Assembly (NCBI RefSeq): GCF_016881065.1
Contig: NZ_WXYN01000008.1
Coordinates: forward strand, 7,381-71,380
Source: Planococcus soli
GTDB taxonomy: Bacteria; Bacillota; Bacilli; Bacillales_A; Planococcaceae
Length of the DNA stretch: 64,000 nt
Direction of reading: 5' to 3'
The translations under genes and the position numbers were made by a program. Under the pieces are notes generated by a model. It was not told the origin of the DNA. It was given only the letters and a program-made list of their open reading frames with translations, and searched no databases. This document shows, one piece after another, positions 24,974-34,720 of the stretch (position 1 is its first letter; every line of letters starts with the position of its first letter).

Positions 24974-26437
24974 TTGACAAAACAGGAAATACTACAATAC
25001 AGACCTAGTTTGCACTTTACAACGAAAAAAAATTGGTTAAACGATCCAAATGGATTAGTATATTTTAAAGGTGAATATCATTTGTTTTACCAACACAATC
25101 CCAATGAAAATATTTGGGGCCCAATGCACTGGGGACATGCTGTCAGCAAGGACTTGATTGCCTGGGAAGAGCTTGAAATAGCATTATATCCGGATGAGCA
25201 CGGAACTATTTTTTCTGGAAGTACCGTGGTGGATTGGAATAATACGACAGGATTCTTTCCGGATGAGCCAGGTTTAGTAGCTATTTTTACGCACCACCAG
25301 GAAGCTAGTGCTGAAATCGTACAAAAACAAACGCAAAGTCTGGCGTATAGTAAAGACAATGGACGAACTTGGGTTAAATATGAGGGCAATCCTGTACTTT
25401 CTCATGCGTCAAAAAGTGATTTTCGAGATCCCAAGGTCTTTTATCATGAGAAAACAGAAAAATGGATTATGTCATTAGCTACTAGCCAAACTATTTCTTT
25501 TTATTCTTCATTAAATTTAATAGATTGGGAGTTTGAAAGTGAGTTTGGTGATAATGTAGGTTCCCATGATGGGGTTTGGGAATGTCCTGATCTATTTAAA
25601 TTAAAAGCAGAAGATACAGAAGAAGAAAAGTGGATTTTGATCGTCAGTATCGGTGATAATGGAATATCAAACATGGGCTCGCGCACACAGTATTTTGTTG
25701 GTGCTTTTAATGGGTCTGTCTTCACATCAGAACATGATGACATCAGGTGGCTAGACTATGGGAGAGACAATTATGCTGGTGTAAGCTTTTCAGATATCCC
25801 GGAGGAGGATGGGCGCCGGATTTATCTGGGATGGATGAGCAACTGGAGGTATGCCAATGTGGTGCCTACGGATGGATGGAGAAATCAGATGACGATTCCA
25901 AGAGAGCTCCGTCTTCGTAACATAGAAGGGAAATATAAAGTCATTCAATACCCTGTGAAAGAACTAACTTCTTATTTTGAAAGAACTGTAGATATTCAAA
26001 ACTATGAAGTAAATCCTTCCAATCCAAAGAGAATTGAAGTGAATGAGAGATATGTAGACTTGTTCCTGGATATAAAGAATGATGCGGATCAATTTGGTTT
26101 TACATTGAATCATACGGCAGCCCACACCACCACTATCGAGTATGATGCACAAAATCACGTTATATTATTGAATAGAAGAAATTCTGGAAATGTAGAATTT
26201 TCCGATATGTTTTCGACGGATCAAGAACTTAAAATGAGCGAGAGAAATCATGTTCAACTACGGGTGATTATTGATAAATGTTCGATAGAAATCTTTATCG
26301 ATGATGGCGCTTATGCTATAACGAGTTTAGTATATCCTGACGAAACCTGTGAAAGCATAACACTTTATAGTAAGGGTGGAAATATGACCGTTAAGAATGG
26401 TTATGTTGCAATTCCTGCAAAAAATGCAACATTATAA
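24974..26437 (+). CDS. GH32 beta-fructosidase / sucrose(-6-P) hydrolase
   Basis: A 487-aa glycoside hydrolase of family 32. The nucleophile is D24 in WLNDPNG, the transition-state stabiliser D152 in FRDPKV, and the acid/base E203 in WECPD; a C-terminal beta-sandwich follows residue 330. TTG start at 24974 with GGAGGAG upstream. There is no signal peptide, so it acts on imported sugar in the cytoplasm. As uptake is by ABC transport, the substrate should be unphosphorylated fructo-oligosaccharide, levan/inulin fragments or sucrose. Confidence 0.95.
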   Translation: MTKQEILQYRPSLHFTTKKNWLNDPNGLVYFKGEYHLFYQHNPNENIWGPMHWGHAVSKDLIAWEELEIALYPDEHGTIFSGSTVVDWNNTTGFFPDEPGLVAIFTHHQEASAEIVQKQTQSLAYSKDNGRTWVKYEGNPVLSHASKSDFRDPKVFYHEKTEKWIMSLATSQTISFYSSLNLIDWEFESEFGDNVGSHDGVWECPDLFKLKAEDTEEEKWILIVSIGDNGISNMGSRTQYFVGAFNGSVFTSEHDDIRWLDYGRDNYAGVSFSDIPEEDGRRIYLGWMSNWRYANVVPTDGWRNQMTIPRELRLRNIEGKYKVIQYPVKELTSYFERTVDIQNYEVNPSNPKRIEVNERYVDLFLDIKNDADQFGFTLNHTAAHTTTIEYDAQNHVILLNRRNSGNVEFSDMFSTDQELKMSERNHVQLRVIIDKCSIEIFIDDGAYAITSLVYPDETCESITLYSKGGNMTVKNGYVAIPAKNATL

Positions 26438-26472
26438 AATGTGAAGTTTAATATTGTTAAGTTACTTAGAAA

Positions 26473-26503
26473 AGAGGAAGCATTTGATTGTTTCCTCTTT
26501 TTT
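26473..26503 (+). terminator. Terminator after the hydrolase gene
   Basis: AGAGGAAGCA ... TGTTTCCTCT with a T run. It lies between the hydrolase and fructokinase genes, so the kinase either has a promoter of its own or is expressed by read-through. Confidence 0.85.
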
Positions 26504-26538
26504 ATAATATTTCACATGTTAACGAGGGGAGTAAAAGT

Positions 26539-27495
26539 ATGAGTGAACATACGTCTGTAGTTTGTATTGGAGAGTTGTTAATCGATTTTTATTGTAAAGA
26601 TGCGGGAGATAATTTAGTGGAGGGAAATATCTTTGAAAAACAGGCTGGCGGAGCACCCGCTAACGTATGTGCCACCATTGTGAAATTGGGTGGAACTGCC
26701 TTATTCTGTGGAAAAGTTGGAAACGATCCATTTGGAAAATTTCTAAAAAATACTTTGGAAGAAATAAATGTTAATACTTCCATGCTTGTAGTTGATAATG
26801 TTAATCCAACTACACTTGCCTTTGTTTCTTTGATGGAGAATGGAGAAAGGGATTTTGTTTTTAACAGAGGTGCCGATGCATTTTTGAAGGAAGAAGAATT
26901 GGATATGGAGAAATTAAAAGAAGCTGCCATTCTCCATTTTGGATCTGCAACTGCTTTACTGGAAGGGCCGTTCCAATCTACATACCTAAATACAATGAAG
27001 TTGGCAAAAAAAAATGGGCAATTTGTTTCTTTTGATCCTAATTACAGATCAGATCTCTGGAAAGGGAAGAAAACTCATTTTATAGAGTTAACGAAACAAG
27101 GAGTTGCACTAGCTGACTTTGTAAAAGTCAGTCAAGAAGAATTAGAGATTATTACGGGTACAGAGGATCTTAGTAGCGGAATTCAGCTTCTACACCAAAT
27201 GGGAACGAGTTTAATTGCACTGACACTAGGTGAAGAGGGAACTTTGATTTCTAATTACCATAAGCAAGAAATAGTTCCAAGTATTAAAATAGATTCCGTA
27301 GATTCGACTGGTGCGGGGGATGCATTTGTTGGCGCAATGCTGTACCAGCTTGCCAAAGAGAAGGATGCAAAAAAAGTCCTGGAGGACTTTGAGAAGATAA
27401 AAAAAATAACTTATCTAAGCAATAAAGTGGGTGCGATTGTTTGTACAAGAGTAGGTGCAATTTCTGCTATTCCAACTTTAGATGAAGTCATATAA
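26539..27495 (+). CDS. Fructokinase, PfkB family
   Basis: A 318-aa ribokinase-family sugar kinase: N-terminal [27 protein letters not shown] substrate-binding motif, and the C-terminal [14 protein letters not shown] with the catalytic aspartate and anion hole. It would phosphorylate fructose released by the GH32 enzyme. ATG at 26539 with GAGGGGAG upstream. Confidence 0.93.
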   Translation: MSEHTSVVCIGELLIDFYCKDAGDNLVEGNIFEKQAGGAPANVCATIVKLGGTALFCGKVGNDPFGKFLKNTLEEINVNTSMLVVDNVNPTTLAFVSLMENGERDFVFNRGADAFLKEEELDMEKLKEAAILHFGSATALLEGPFQSTYLNTMKLAKKNGQFVSFDPNYRSDLWKGKKTHFIELTKQGVALADFVKVSQEELEIITGTEDLSSGIQLLHQMGTSLIALTLGEEGTLISNYHKQEIVPSIKIDSVDSTGAGDAFVGAMLYQLAKEKDAKKVLEDFEKIKKITYLSNKVGAIVCTRVGAISAIPTLDEVI

Positions 27496-27569
27496 TATAT
27501 AGGATAAAGAAGTTAATGCCATCAGCTGAAGAATCGATTTTGCCAGCTTAAATGGGGGTCCATGAAATT

Positions 27570-28175
27570 ATGTATGGCACACAATGGTATATACGAATAG
27601 GAAATCTTGGATTTAATTTAGTATTGTTAAACTTGTTGTGGTTATTGTTTTCCTTTTTCGGTTTATTTATATTAGGAATTTTCCCTGCGACTGCGGCGTT
27701 ATTTGCGGTAATGAGGCTTATTATCATGGAATCAGACAATGGTTCCATTATAAAGCTGTTTTGGGATAAATTTAAATCGGAGTTCATAGCATCCAACGTC
27801 GTTGGTTATATTATGCTGTTTATTGGATTAGTATTATATACAGATTTTAAAGTACTACACTATATAAATCAGGAGACGCTTTATATAATGCTGATGAGTG
27901 TGACGATGCTTGTTATATTCATATACCTTCTCAGTTTATTGTATATCTTCTCAGTATTTGTTCACTATGATTTAAAGCTTTGGCAGTACCCAAAGCACGC
28001 ATTCATTCTTGTCATTGCCCGACCCTTGCATACTTTGATAATGGCAGCCAGTATAGTCACCATCTTATTTTTATATCTACAATTACCAGTATTAATATTG
28101 CTATTTGGAATAAGCTTAATTAGTTTTGTATTGATGAAAATCGCCCATTTATCTTTTTTAAAGAAAGAAGTTTAG
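27570..28175 (+). CDS. DUF624 (YesL-like) membrane protein
   Basis: A 201-aa protein with about five membrane helices and the DUF624 opening pattern (YIRIGNLGFNLVLLNLLWLLFSFFGLFILGIFPATAALF). Such proteins accompany LplB/YtcP-type carbohydrate transporters; their function is unknown. The ATG at 27570 is about 10 nt after GGGGGT; an ATG at 27552 lacks a site. Confidence 0.85.
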   Translation: MYGTQWYIRIGNLGFNLVLLNLLWLLFSFFGLFILGIFPATAALFAVMRLIIMESDNGSIIKLFWDKFKSEFIASNVVGYIMLFIGLVLYTDFKVLHYINQETLYIMLMSVTMLVIFIYLLSLLYIFSVFVHYDLKLWQYPKHAFILVIARPLHTLIMAASIVTILFLYLQLPVLILLFGISLISFVLMKIAHLSFLKKEV

Positions 28176-28238
28176 TTGAATAATCTTGATCGAAAAGGAT
28201 TCGATTTTATAAAAATCAGTTTTAAATTGCCGGTTTCC

Positions 28239-28268
28239 ATAGAATCACTCCTTAGATTGTGATTCTAT
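28239..28268 (+). repeat. 10-bp perfect inverted repeat near the island end
   Basis: ATAGAATCAC - 10 nt - GTGATTCTAT, about 75 bp left of att core 3. It has no T run, so it is a poor terminator; it may be a protein binding site of the old attachment region. Confidence 0.6.
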
Positions 28269-28342
28269 AAGTTAGTTAGTTCCAAAATTTTTAAGAGCGC
28301 TATGTTTTACATCCTATGAAAAGGCAAAATATGCTCCCACAT

Positions 28343-28359
28343 ATGGGCGGCATGATGTA
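28343..28359 (+). repeat. att core copy 3 (outer right junction)
   Basis: ATGGGCGGCATGATGTA followed by A, a third copy of the groEL 3' end in the middle of non-coding DNA. The sequence to its right should be the original chromosome downstream of groEL. Confidence 0.88.
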
Positions 28360-28451
28360 ACAGATTCTTCAGGTTCTCAATTTTTCAAGGACTAAAGAAT
28401 GTTTCATCGAACAGGGGTCATGTATTGGTCATATTAAATCTAAATCCTGAA

Positions 28452-28491
28452 AACCTCTCGCCAATTCATTGAATTGGCGAGAGGTTTTTTT
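28452..28491 (+). terminator. Strong terminator, probable native groEL terminator
   Basis: A 16-bp stem (AACCTCTCGCCAATTC) with a 3-nt loop and seven Ts. It is the first strong hairpin to the right of att core 3, so before the insertions it would have ended the groESL transcript. The remaining bases up to 28665 show nothing clear. Confidence 0.85.
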
Positions 28492-28679
28492 GTCAGAAAT
28501 TCTCTACCGATTCTCCTACAAATAAAAAGGGGAAACCTAAATATGTTCAAATCATGTCGGCTAATTCACAACTTTTTCCGTATGTGACGACTGTCACTAG
28601 CGCTCTATTCGGCTGTCCTGTAAGTTAGCTGTAGACCGCATACTTTGATAGTAAATTTGCATTTAGAGGAGAAGTTTGA

Positions 28680-29525
28680 ATGAAGAAAATCGCTTGGATT
28701 ACAGATACTGCTGCGCAACTGGATGAGGCTTTTATCCAAAAACACAATGTACACATCCTGCCTCTTAGTGTGGTTTTTTCTGATGGATCGTTTCGTGAAT
28801 CGATTGACCTTACACAAGAAGAGTTTTACGATAAATTACGTTTAGCGAAAGCCTCACCGAAAACTTCGCAGCCTGCAATTGGCGAAATGATTTCTTTATA
28901 TGAAAAGCTTCAAGAAGAAGGGTATGATTTTGCGATTGCGCTGCACTTATCAAGCGGGCTTTCAGGAACGTTTGAAAGCGCGCAGGCAGCTGCAAAAATG
29001 TCCGATTTCAAAGTCTATCCAATCGATTCCAAGATTGGTTCTTTCCCAATGGTGAAAATGATTGAAACTGGTGATAAGCTGTTGGCCAATGGCAAAAGTG
29101 TAGATGAAGTAGTTGAAGCTATTACTGAAATGACGACTAAATCGAAGTTGTCTTTTATTCCTTCAAGCTTAAAGCAATTGCATAAAAGCGGGCGTGTTTC
29201 GGGAACACAGGCATTTGTCAGCAATTTGCTGAACATTAAATTGGTCATCAGTTTTGAGGACGGCAAACCGGTCATGAAAGAAAAAGTCCGGTTGAACAAG
29301 CGGGCAAAAGAAAAGGTGACTTTATCGCTTCGTGCAGATATGGAACGGAGTGCTGTGCCGGAAGTGGCTGTGATTCACTGCAATAATGCCAATGATGCAG
29401 AAATCTGGAAAAACGAGCTGCTGCAGGAGTTTCCGGATTTAAAAGTGCAGGTTATTTCATTGAGCGTGTGTGTAGCTGTACATGCTGGTGAAGGAACAAC
29501 CGGGTTGAGTTGGGTTGCTGATTGA
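28680..29525 (+). CDS. DegV family fatty-acid-binding protein
   Basis: A 281-aa DegV/FakB-like protein that binds a fatty acid and presents it to a fatty acid kinase. Typical features are KIAWITDTAAQLDEAF at the start, TSQPAIGEM, and HLSSGLSGTFESAQ, plus the PSSLKQLHKSGRVSGTQAF segment. AGAGGAGAAG precedes the ATG. It stands alone with a terminator after it; the kinase gene is not in the window. Confidence 0.93.
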   Translation: MKKIAWITDTAAQLDEAFIQKHNVHILPLSVVFSDGSFRESIDLTQEEFYDKLRLAKASPKTSQPAIGEMISLYEKLQEEGYDFAIALHLSSGLSGTFESAQAAAKMSDFKVYPIDSKIGSFPMVKMIETGDKLLANGKSVDEVVEAITEMTTKSKLSFIPSSLKQLHKSGRVSGTQAFVSNLLNIKLVISFEDGKPVMKEKVRLNKRAKEKVTLSLRADMERSAVPEVAVIHCNNANDAEIWKNELLQEFPDLKVQVISLSVCVAVHAGEGTTGLSWVAD

Positions 29526-29559
29526 ATTTTTTGTAAAGTTGATTCGTGTGTAAAGTGAG

Positions 29560-29589
29560 GAAGAATCCGTAATGGACTCTTCTTTTTTT
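29560..29589 (+). terminator. Terminator after degV
   Basis: GAAGAATCC - GTAAT - GGACTCTTC with a T7 tail. Nothing else is clear in the gap 29590-29815. Confidence 0.85.
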
Positions 29590-29827
29590 ATTTGGTTAAA
29601 ATGCAGCGAATGGAGCTTTGGCACCTAAGAAAACTCTGGTCTTCCGATGCCGTTATACAAGAGGAAAAGTTGTTGAACGCACCTTCCACTTGTATGTTAA
29701 GCTTTAAGAAATACTGTAAGATACAGGACTTTTAGAAAAATGAAAAACAGACATGAATTTGTTGTGTTTACCTGACATCTGATTGCCGGATAAAAGAAAA
29801 ATATGACAATAAGGGGGTGTTTGCTTT

Positions 29828-30772
29828 ATGGCAACGGCATTTCAAGAGTTGCAGATGTACAAAAATTTTGATGAGTTGAGCAGTGATGTACTGGATCTGG
29901 CAAAAGAAATATTGCCAGATCAATTGCTTTATTTAACTTCCTTCAGCGACACGCAGCAAATGATTCTGAAGCTCTCGAATGATGATACAAATATTGTCAT
30001 TACCGAAGGACTGGTTATAAACCTTAACGAAACCGTGTGCAATCGAATTGATTTTGACAACAAACAACCATTGATTTACGAGGATACAAGAAAAGAAAGC
30101 AGTTTGGACAGTTTAAGAGATGCACTTGAAGAGGCCAACATCAGATCATATTTGGGAATCCCGATTTCTTTGATGAATGGCGAAAGGTTTGGAACTTTGT
30201 GCGCCGTGCACGATGAAGAAAGCCAGTTTGACAAAAAGAGTGTCGAATTGCTGCAAAGAATCGTCAGGATGTTCTCCTATTATTTGTATTTGGAACGCTT
30301 TGCCTATAGAGATTCGCTGACCGAACTATACAACAGACGGTACCTTACGAAGTTTTTTGAAGATGATGCTAAAGCGGGTGGGGTGCTGTTCTTTCTTGAT
30401 TTGGATGGATTTAAAAAGGTCAATGATTTATACGGCCATGATACAGGGGATTTAGTATTGAAAGAAGTCGCTTCTAGGCTTCAGCTTTTTGCAGCTGAAC
30501 ATCAGGATGCCTTTGTGGTTAGATTGGGAGGCGACGAATTCATCGTTCATTTCTCCAATGTTTCCAGCAGAGAAGAAATGAGCAAGCAAGCAGCAGATGT
30601 ACTTCATAATTTAAATGACTGGGATGAAGAATACCACCTCTCTGCCAGTATGGGAATTGTGACATATCCGGTTGACCACACTGACGATTTAAAAATACTT
30701 TTAAAAAATGCAGACCAAGCATTGTATGATGCAAAAATTTCAGGAAAGAACAGATATAAATTCTTTTCGTAG
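29828..30772 (+). CDS. GAF-GGDEF diguanylate cyclase, copy 1
   Basis: A 314-aa cytoplasmic protein. Residues 1-155 are a GAF-like sensor (SYLGIPISLMNGERFGTLCAVHD) and 160-314 a GGDEF domain, with DSLTELYNRR, FLDLDGFKKVND and an intact GGDEF at 234-238, so it should make cyclic di-GMP from GTP. The RxxD inhibitory site upstream of GGDEF is absent (HQDAFVVR), so product inhibition is unlikely. There is no EAL or HD-GYP domain. A closely similar gene follows at 31186. Confidence 0.93.
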   Translation: MATAFQELQMYKNFDELSSDVLDLAKEILPDQLLYLTSFSDTQQMILKLSNDDTNIVITEGLVINLNETVCNRIDFDNKQPLIYEDTRKESSLDSLRDALEEANIRSYLGIPISLMNGERFGTLCAVHDEESQFDKKSVELLQRIVRMFSYYLYLERFAYRDSLTELYNRRYLTKFFEDDAKAGGVLFFLDLDGFKKVNDLYGHDTGDLVLKEVASRLQLFAAEHQDAFVVRLGGDEFIVHFSNVSSREEMSKQAADVLHNLNDWDEEYHLSASMGIVTYPVDHTDDLKILLKNADQALYDAKISGKNRYKFFS

Positions 30773-30797
30773 AGCAGGCGATTTTATGCATGAGAAC

Positions 30798-30834
30798 AAC
30801 TCTTAACCTATACGTATGAGGTTGAGAGTTTTTA
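30798..30834 (+). terminator. Terminator between the cyclase genes
   Basis: AACTCTTAACCT ... AGGTTGAGAGTT with a T run. The rest of the 400-bp gap before 31186 shows no convincing gene. Confidence 0.8.
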
Positions 30835-31185
30835 TCTGTCTTTTTCTTTGCCAGTCCAAATGCCTGGTCTGCTCACGGCTAAGAGGATGTAAAATCGCAT
30901 TGTTTAAATAGTTTCTATAATTTTTCAGGAAGAGTAGGAGATAAATTCCGGCATGAACCTTGTCGTTTGGAACAGAGCCAGAAATGAACTTTCTGAAAGT
31001 GTCCTGACGCACCACCCCTCAGCCACATTGTTAAACACCTCTCAATATTTATGCTAAACTTAAGTGAATATAGTTAAATATTGTATGAAATAAAAGTCGA
31101 TAGGGCAGATTCAATTCTGTTATTTTTTTACTTCACCTACCTGAATTACTAAGAAAGTAAACTATAATAACAATCGAGGTGCTTT

Positions 31186-32127
31186 ATGGAGATCACATTT
31201 CAGGAATTAGAGATGTACAAGAATTTTGAAGAACTGGCGAGTGATGTGCTTGGCTTGGCCAAAGAAATTTTGCCGGATCATTTGTTTTATTTAAGTTCTA
31301 TTAATGGCAGTAAACAACTGATTTTGAAGCTTTCTGACCATGAAACCAGTATACCAATGGCTGAAAACATGATGTTGAATATTAGCGACTCCTTGTGCCA
31401 CCAGGTCGATTTCGAGAAAAAAAAACCGGCGATTTTTGAAGACACGAGAGAAGCAAACGAATTAGATTACTTAAGAGCAGGGCTTGAGGGAGCTAATGTC
31501 CGCTCTTATTTAGGTATTCCAATTTCGCTAGTAAACGGAGAAAAGTTTGGGACATTGTGTGCGGTAAATGATAAAACCAGTCATTTTGATAAAAAAAGCA
31601 TCAACTTATTGCAGCGAATTGTTCGGATGTTTTCTTATTACTTAAATCTGGAACGGTTTGCTTACCGCGACTCATTGACGGATCTCTATAATAGACGATA
31701 TTTATCCGAGTTTTACGAGCAAAATGCCGAACACGGGGGCACAATGTTTTTCATGGATTTGGATGGATTCAAAAAAGTGAACGATGTGCATGGCCACGAT
31801 GCTGGAGATCTGGTATTAAAAGAAGTCGCTTCAAGGCTTCAGGAATTTGTCAGGCAGCATTCTGATTCCTTTGTCGTCAGAATTGGCGGTGATGAATTTG
31901 TTGTTTATTTCGCTGCGGTATCGAGCAAGGAAGATATGACTCGACAGGCAGAAAAGTTGCTCGAAAGCTTAAGTACATGGGATGCCGACTACCAACTTTC
32001 TGTGAGTATCGGAATTGTCACGTATCCGGTAAATGGCAGGTATGATTTACAGGCGCTTTTGAAAAATGCAGATCAGGCATTGTATCGTGCAAAAAATTCT
32101 GGGAAAAACACATATAGCTTTTTCTAA
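31186..32127 (+). CDS. GAF-GGDEF diguanylate cyclase, copy 2
   Basis: A 313-aa paralogue of the gene at 29828, aligning over the full length with most residues identical (FQELEMYKNFEELASDVL, RDSLTDLYNRRYL, DLDGFKKVNDVHGHD). GGDEF is intact at 234-238 and again there is no RxxD site. GAGGTG precedes the ATG. The sensor domains differ more than the catalytic ones, so the copies may read different signals. Confidence 0.93.
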   Translation: MEITFQELEMYKNFEELASDVLGLAKEILPDHLFYLSSINGSKQLILKLSDHETSIPMAENMMLNISDSLCHQVDFEKKKPAIFEDTREANELDYLRAGLEGANVRSYLGIPISLVNGEKFGTLCAVNDKTSHFDKKSINLLQRIVRMFSYYLNLERFAYRDSLTDLYNRRYLSEFYEQNAEHGGTMFFMDLDGFKKVNDVHGHDAGDLVLKEVASRLQEFVRQHSDSFVVRIGGDEFVVYFAAVSSKEDMTRQAEKLLESLSTWDADYQLSVSIGIVTYPVNGRYDLQALLKNADQALYRAKNSGKNTYSFF

Positions 32128-32218
32128 GCGGTTCTTCCAACACGCACACGGATTCAAAAAAAATAAATCTATAAGTTATGCTTGATAGGACAGCAGAACT
32201 TGAGGGGGAGTTTACAAA

Positions 32219-33319
32219 ATGGGAGAACTAAGTCAATTGCAAAACGTATACAACCAATCCACCTACAAGTTGACGGGCCATGGTGCGCGGGATGTTCAAG
32301 TGTTGAAAGAAGCTATTCAACGTGCAGATGATGAGTTGCTGAGTGATTTGTATGGAAAAGGCAAAGTGATCGAGGATTTTCAAGAGAAAATGGCTGCCCT
32401 ATTAGGAAAAGAGAGCGCTGTCTTTTTTCCGAGCGGCACCATGGCCCAACAAATTGCTCTGCGCATCTGGTGTGATGAAAAAGGGCTACAGAAAGTAGCT
32501 TACCATCCGCTTAGCCATCTAGAAATTCATGAAGAAGATGGGCTAAAAAAATTACATAACATTGAATCGGTTTTTCTAACTGATCGTGACCACGTAATCG
32601 AATTGGATGATGTACTGAAAATGGAAGACGGGGTAGGGGCTGTGCTACTGGAACTGCCGCAACGCGAAATCGGCGGGCAATTGCCGAGCTTTGAAACACT
32701 CGAACAAATTTCACAGCATTGCCGTGACAAGCAAATCAGGCTGCATCTAGATGGAGCGCGGCTGCTTGAAGTTCTGCCTTATTATCAAAAGACGGCGGCT
32801 GAAGTTTGTGCGCTGTTTGATAGTGTGTACCTATCTTTGTACAAAGGGATAGGCGGAATTGCTGGTGCGATATTAGCCGGGGATCGAGATTTTACGGAGC
32901 AGTCAAAAGTTTGGAAAAGAAGGCATGGCGGTGATTTAATTAGTTTGTACCCTTACATTATCGCAGCAAATTATTACTTTGATCTGCGTTCACACAAAAT
33001 GGAACAGTATTTCGAAGAATCCAAGGAACTTGCGGCAGCGTTTAATTCTTGCTATGGCACTTCCACACTACCTGTTTTTCCTGTTTCAAATATGTTCCAT
33101 GTCCACTTCCAGCAAGCTAAAGAGCAAATAGAATCTATGTTGTTAGAGTTGGAACAAGAAATGGGAGTTGGAATAACCACTCATTTAAAAGCGAACGGAG
33201 GACAGTCGTGTTCGTTTGAAGTGAGCATGGGAGATCAGTATTCCCAAGTACCTAAAGAACTTGTAAAAAAGGTATTTGAGCAGCTTGATAAAAGCATGAA
33301 ACATCATTTCAAAGACTAG
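32219..33319 (+). CDS. Threonine aldolase-type PLP enzyme
   Basis: A 366-aa fold-type I PLP enzyme of the beta-eliminating lyase/threonine aldolase family. FFPSGTMAQQIALRI, LHLDGARLLEV (Asp/Ala/Arg around the cofactor ring) and SLYKGIGGIAGAIL with the Schiff-base lysine are visible. Probable reaction: L-threonine (or allo-threonine) to glycine and acetaldehyde. GAGGGGGAG precedes the ATG. Substrate stereochemistry cannot be read from the sequence. Confidence 0.88.
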   Translation: MGELSQLQNVYNQSTYKLTGHGARDVQVLKEAIQRADDELLSDLYGKGKVIEDFQEKMAALLGKESAVFFPSGTMAQQIALRIWCDEKGLQKVAYHPLSHLEIHEEDGLKKLHNIESVFLTDRDHVIELDDVLKMEDGVGAVLLELPQREIGGQLPSFETLEQISQHCRDKQIRLHLDGARLLEVLPYYQKTAAEVCALFDSVYLSLYKGIGGIAGAILAGDRDFTEQSKVWKRRHGGDLISLYPYIIAANYYFDLRSHKMEQYFEESKELAAAFNSCYGTSTLPVFPVSNMFHVHFQQAKEQIESMLLELEQEMGVGITTHLKANGGQSCSFEVSMGDQYSQVPKELVKKVFEQLDKSMKHHFKD

Positions 33320-33350
33320 AAGCTGGTATCGAACAGCTGTCAATAGTATA

Positions 33351-33388
33351 AACCTCTCTGCAATTCGCCGAATTGTGGAGAGGTTTTT
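33351..33388 (+). terminator. Terminator after the aldolase gene
   Basis: AACCTCTC...CAATTC - GCC - GAATTG...GAGAGGTT with a T6 tail. Confidence 0.85.
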
Positions 33389-33594
33389 TATTGCCGGTTC
33401 AGTATTCTTATTTCCTAAATTGTCCCCGGGAAATAAACAAGTACCAATTATACATATACACCGATGTTTAAAGCCCGCCGCTTTCCACAAACGGACGATT
33501 CGTGTAAACTGTATAAGGTTAAGAAAAAAAGGGATGGCATTATAGATATAGATGACGATTATTGATTTTCACGATAAAACTAAGAGGAATTTTC

Positions 33595-33618
33595 GGATGA
33601 AAGCCTGGCTTTTCATCC
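33595..33618 (+). promoter_or_regulatory. Inverted repeat just upstream of dus
   Basis: GGATGAAA - 8 nt - TTTCATCC, ending 7 nt before the ribosome binding site of the dus gene. With no T run, it may be an operator or an mRNA leader hairpin. The remaining gap 33389-33594 shows nothing clear. Confidence 0.5.
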
Positions 33619-33638
33619 CGTAATGAAAGGATTGAAAC

Positions 33639-34646
33639 TTGAATATGAAAGAGAATTTTTGGCGTGATTTGCCGAAGCCGTTTTTTGTGTTGGCGCCAAT
33701 GGAAGATGTTACGAATGTCGTGTTTCGCCATGTAGTGGCTGAAGCGGCAAGACCGGATGTATTTTTTACCGAGTTTACGAATACAGAAAGCTATTGTCAC
33801 CCCGAAGCGGTTTTCAGTGTACGTGGACGTTTGACGTTTACAGAAGACGAACAGCCGATGGTGGCTCACATATGGGGAAACAAGCCTGAGCATTTCCGTG
33901 AAATGAGTATTGGAATGGCGAAGCAGGGCTTTAAAGGAGTCGACATCAACATGGGGTGTCCGGTGCCGAATGTCGCAGCCAAAGGAAAAGGAAGCGGATT
34001 GATCCGCTACCCCGACAATGCGGCTGAGATTATTCAAGCAGCAAAAGCGGGTGGATTGCCTGTCAGTGTCAAGACGCGCCTCGGCTACACGGATGTGGAC
34101 GAGTGGAAAGGCTGGCTGACTCATGTATTGGAGCAGGACATCGCCAATCTGTCGATCCACTTGCGCACCAAAAAAGAAATGAGTGCTGTCCCTGCACACT
34201 GGGAACTCATTCCGGAAATCAAAAAACTCCGGGACGAAATAGCGCCGGATACACTTTTGACGATCAATGGGGATATCCCGGATCGCCAGGCAGGGCAAGA
34301 GCTTGCCGATAAATACGGCATCGATGGCGTCATGATCGGAAGAGGGATTTTCCACAATCCGTTTGCCTTTGAATTAGAACCGAGAGAACACAGCAGCAAA
34401 GAATTGTTTGATCTGTTGAGGCTGCACCTGGATCTTCACGACAAATATTCTACAGACATCGAACCGATTTCATTCAAACCGCTTCGCCGTTTCTTTAAAA
34501 TCTATGTCCGCGGCGTCCGCGGGGTTGGGGAATTGAGAAATCAATTGATGTATACAGAAACGACGGATGAAGTGCGTGCTTTGCTTAATGACTTCGAGGC
34601 TTCTCTGGAAGAAGAGAATTTGGTGCAAGCTGCAGAACACAGTTGA
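33639..34646 (+). CDS. dus: tRNA-dihydrouridine synthase
   Basis: A 335-aa FMN-dependent enzyme that reduces uridine to dihydrouridine in tRNA. Visible are [12 protein letters not shown] (FMN binding), INMGCPVP with the catalytic cysteine, and [21 protein letters not shown] start at 33639 with AAAGGA 7 nt upstream; an ATG two codons later is the alternative. The sequence is of a subgroup with a [14 protein letters not shown] insertion, seen in the second Dus of many Firmicutes. Confidence 0.9.
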   Translation: MNMKENFWRDLPKPFFVLAPMEDVTNVVFRHVVAEAARPDVFFTEFTNTESYCHPEAVFSVRGRLTFTEDEQPMVAHIWGNKPEHFREMSIGMAKQGFKGVDINMGCPVPNVAAKGKGSGLIRYPDNAAEIIQAAKAGGLPVSVKTRLGYTDVDEWKGWLTHVLEQDIANLSIHLRTKKEMSAVPAHWELIPEIKKLRDEIAPDTLLTINGDIPDRQAGQELADKYGIDGVMIGRGIFHNPFAFELEPREHSSKELFDLLRLHLDLHDKYSTDIEPISFKPLRRFFKIYVRGVRGVGELRNQLMYTETTDEVRALLNDFEASLEEENLVQAAEHS

Positions 34647-34680
34647 GCTTTGAATAATCCTAAAAATAGTTCTTGACAAA

Positions 34681-34720
34681 GACTTCCCATCAATTCAATG
34701 AATTGATGGGAAGTCTTTTT
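34681..34720. terminator. Bidirectional terminator
   Basis: A 15-bp perfect stem (GACTTCCCATCAATT) with a 5-nt loop and T5, between convergent genes. It serves dus and, read the other way, the small membrane protein gene. Confidence 0.88.

Larger units (their letters stand above)
19729..28359. mobile_element. Fructan-utilisation island bracketed by att cores
   Basis: An 8.6-kb block between core copies 2 and 3, visibly richer in A+T than the chromosome to its right, with one complete sugar locus and no recombinase. The bracketing cores suggest an independent integration at groEL, or cargo left behind after loss of its own integrase; it might be moved by the neighbouring integrase. Confidence 0.55.

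Noticed and set aside
26501-26525. Promoter before the fructokinase gene
   Set aside because: TATAAT is present at about 26503 but there is no acceptable -35 at 16-18 bp, and it overlaps the terminator tail; not called.
30803-31015. 70-aa minus-strand frame between the cyclase genes
   Set aside because: No ribosome site or family pattern and it overlaps a terminator hairpin.
33540-34355. 271-aa frame antisense to dus
   Set aside because: Covered by a gene with unambiguous FMN and catalytic motifs; protein looks random (Cys/Arg/Phe-rich).
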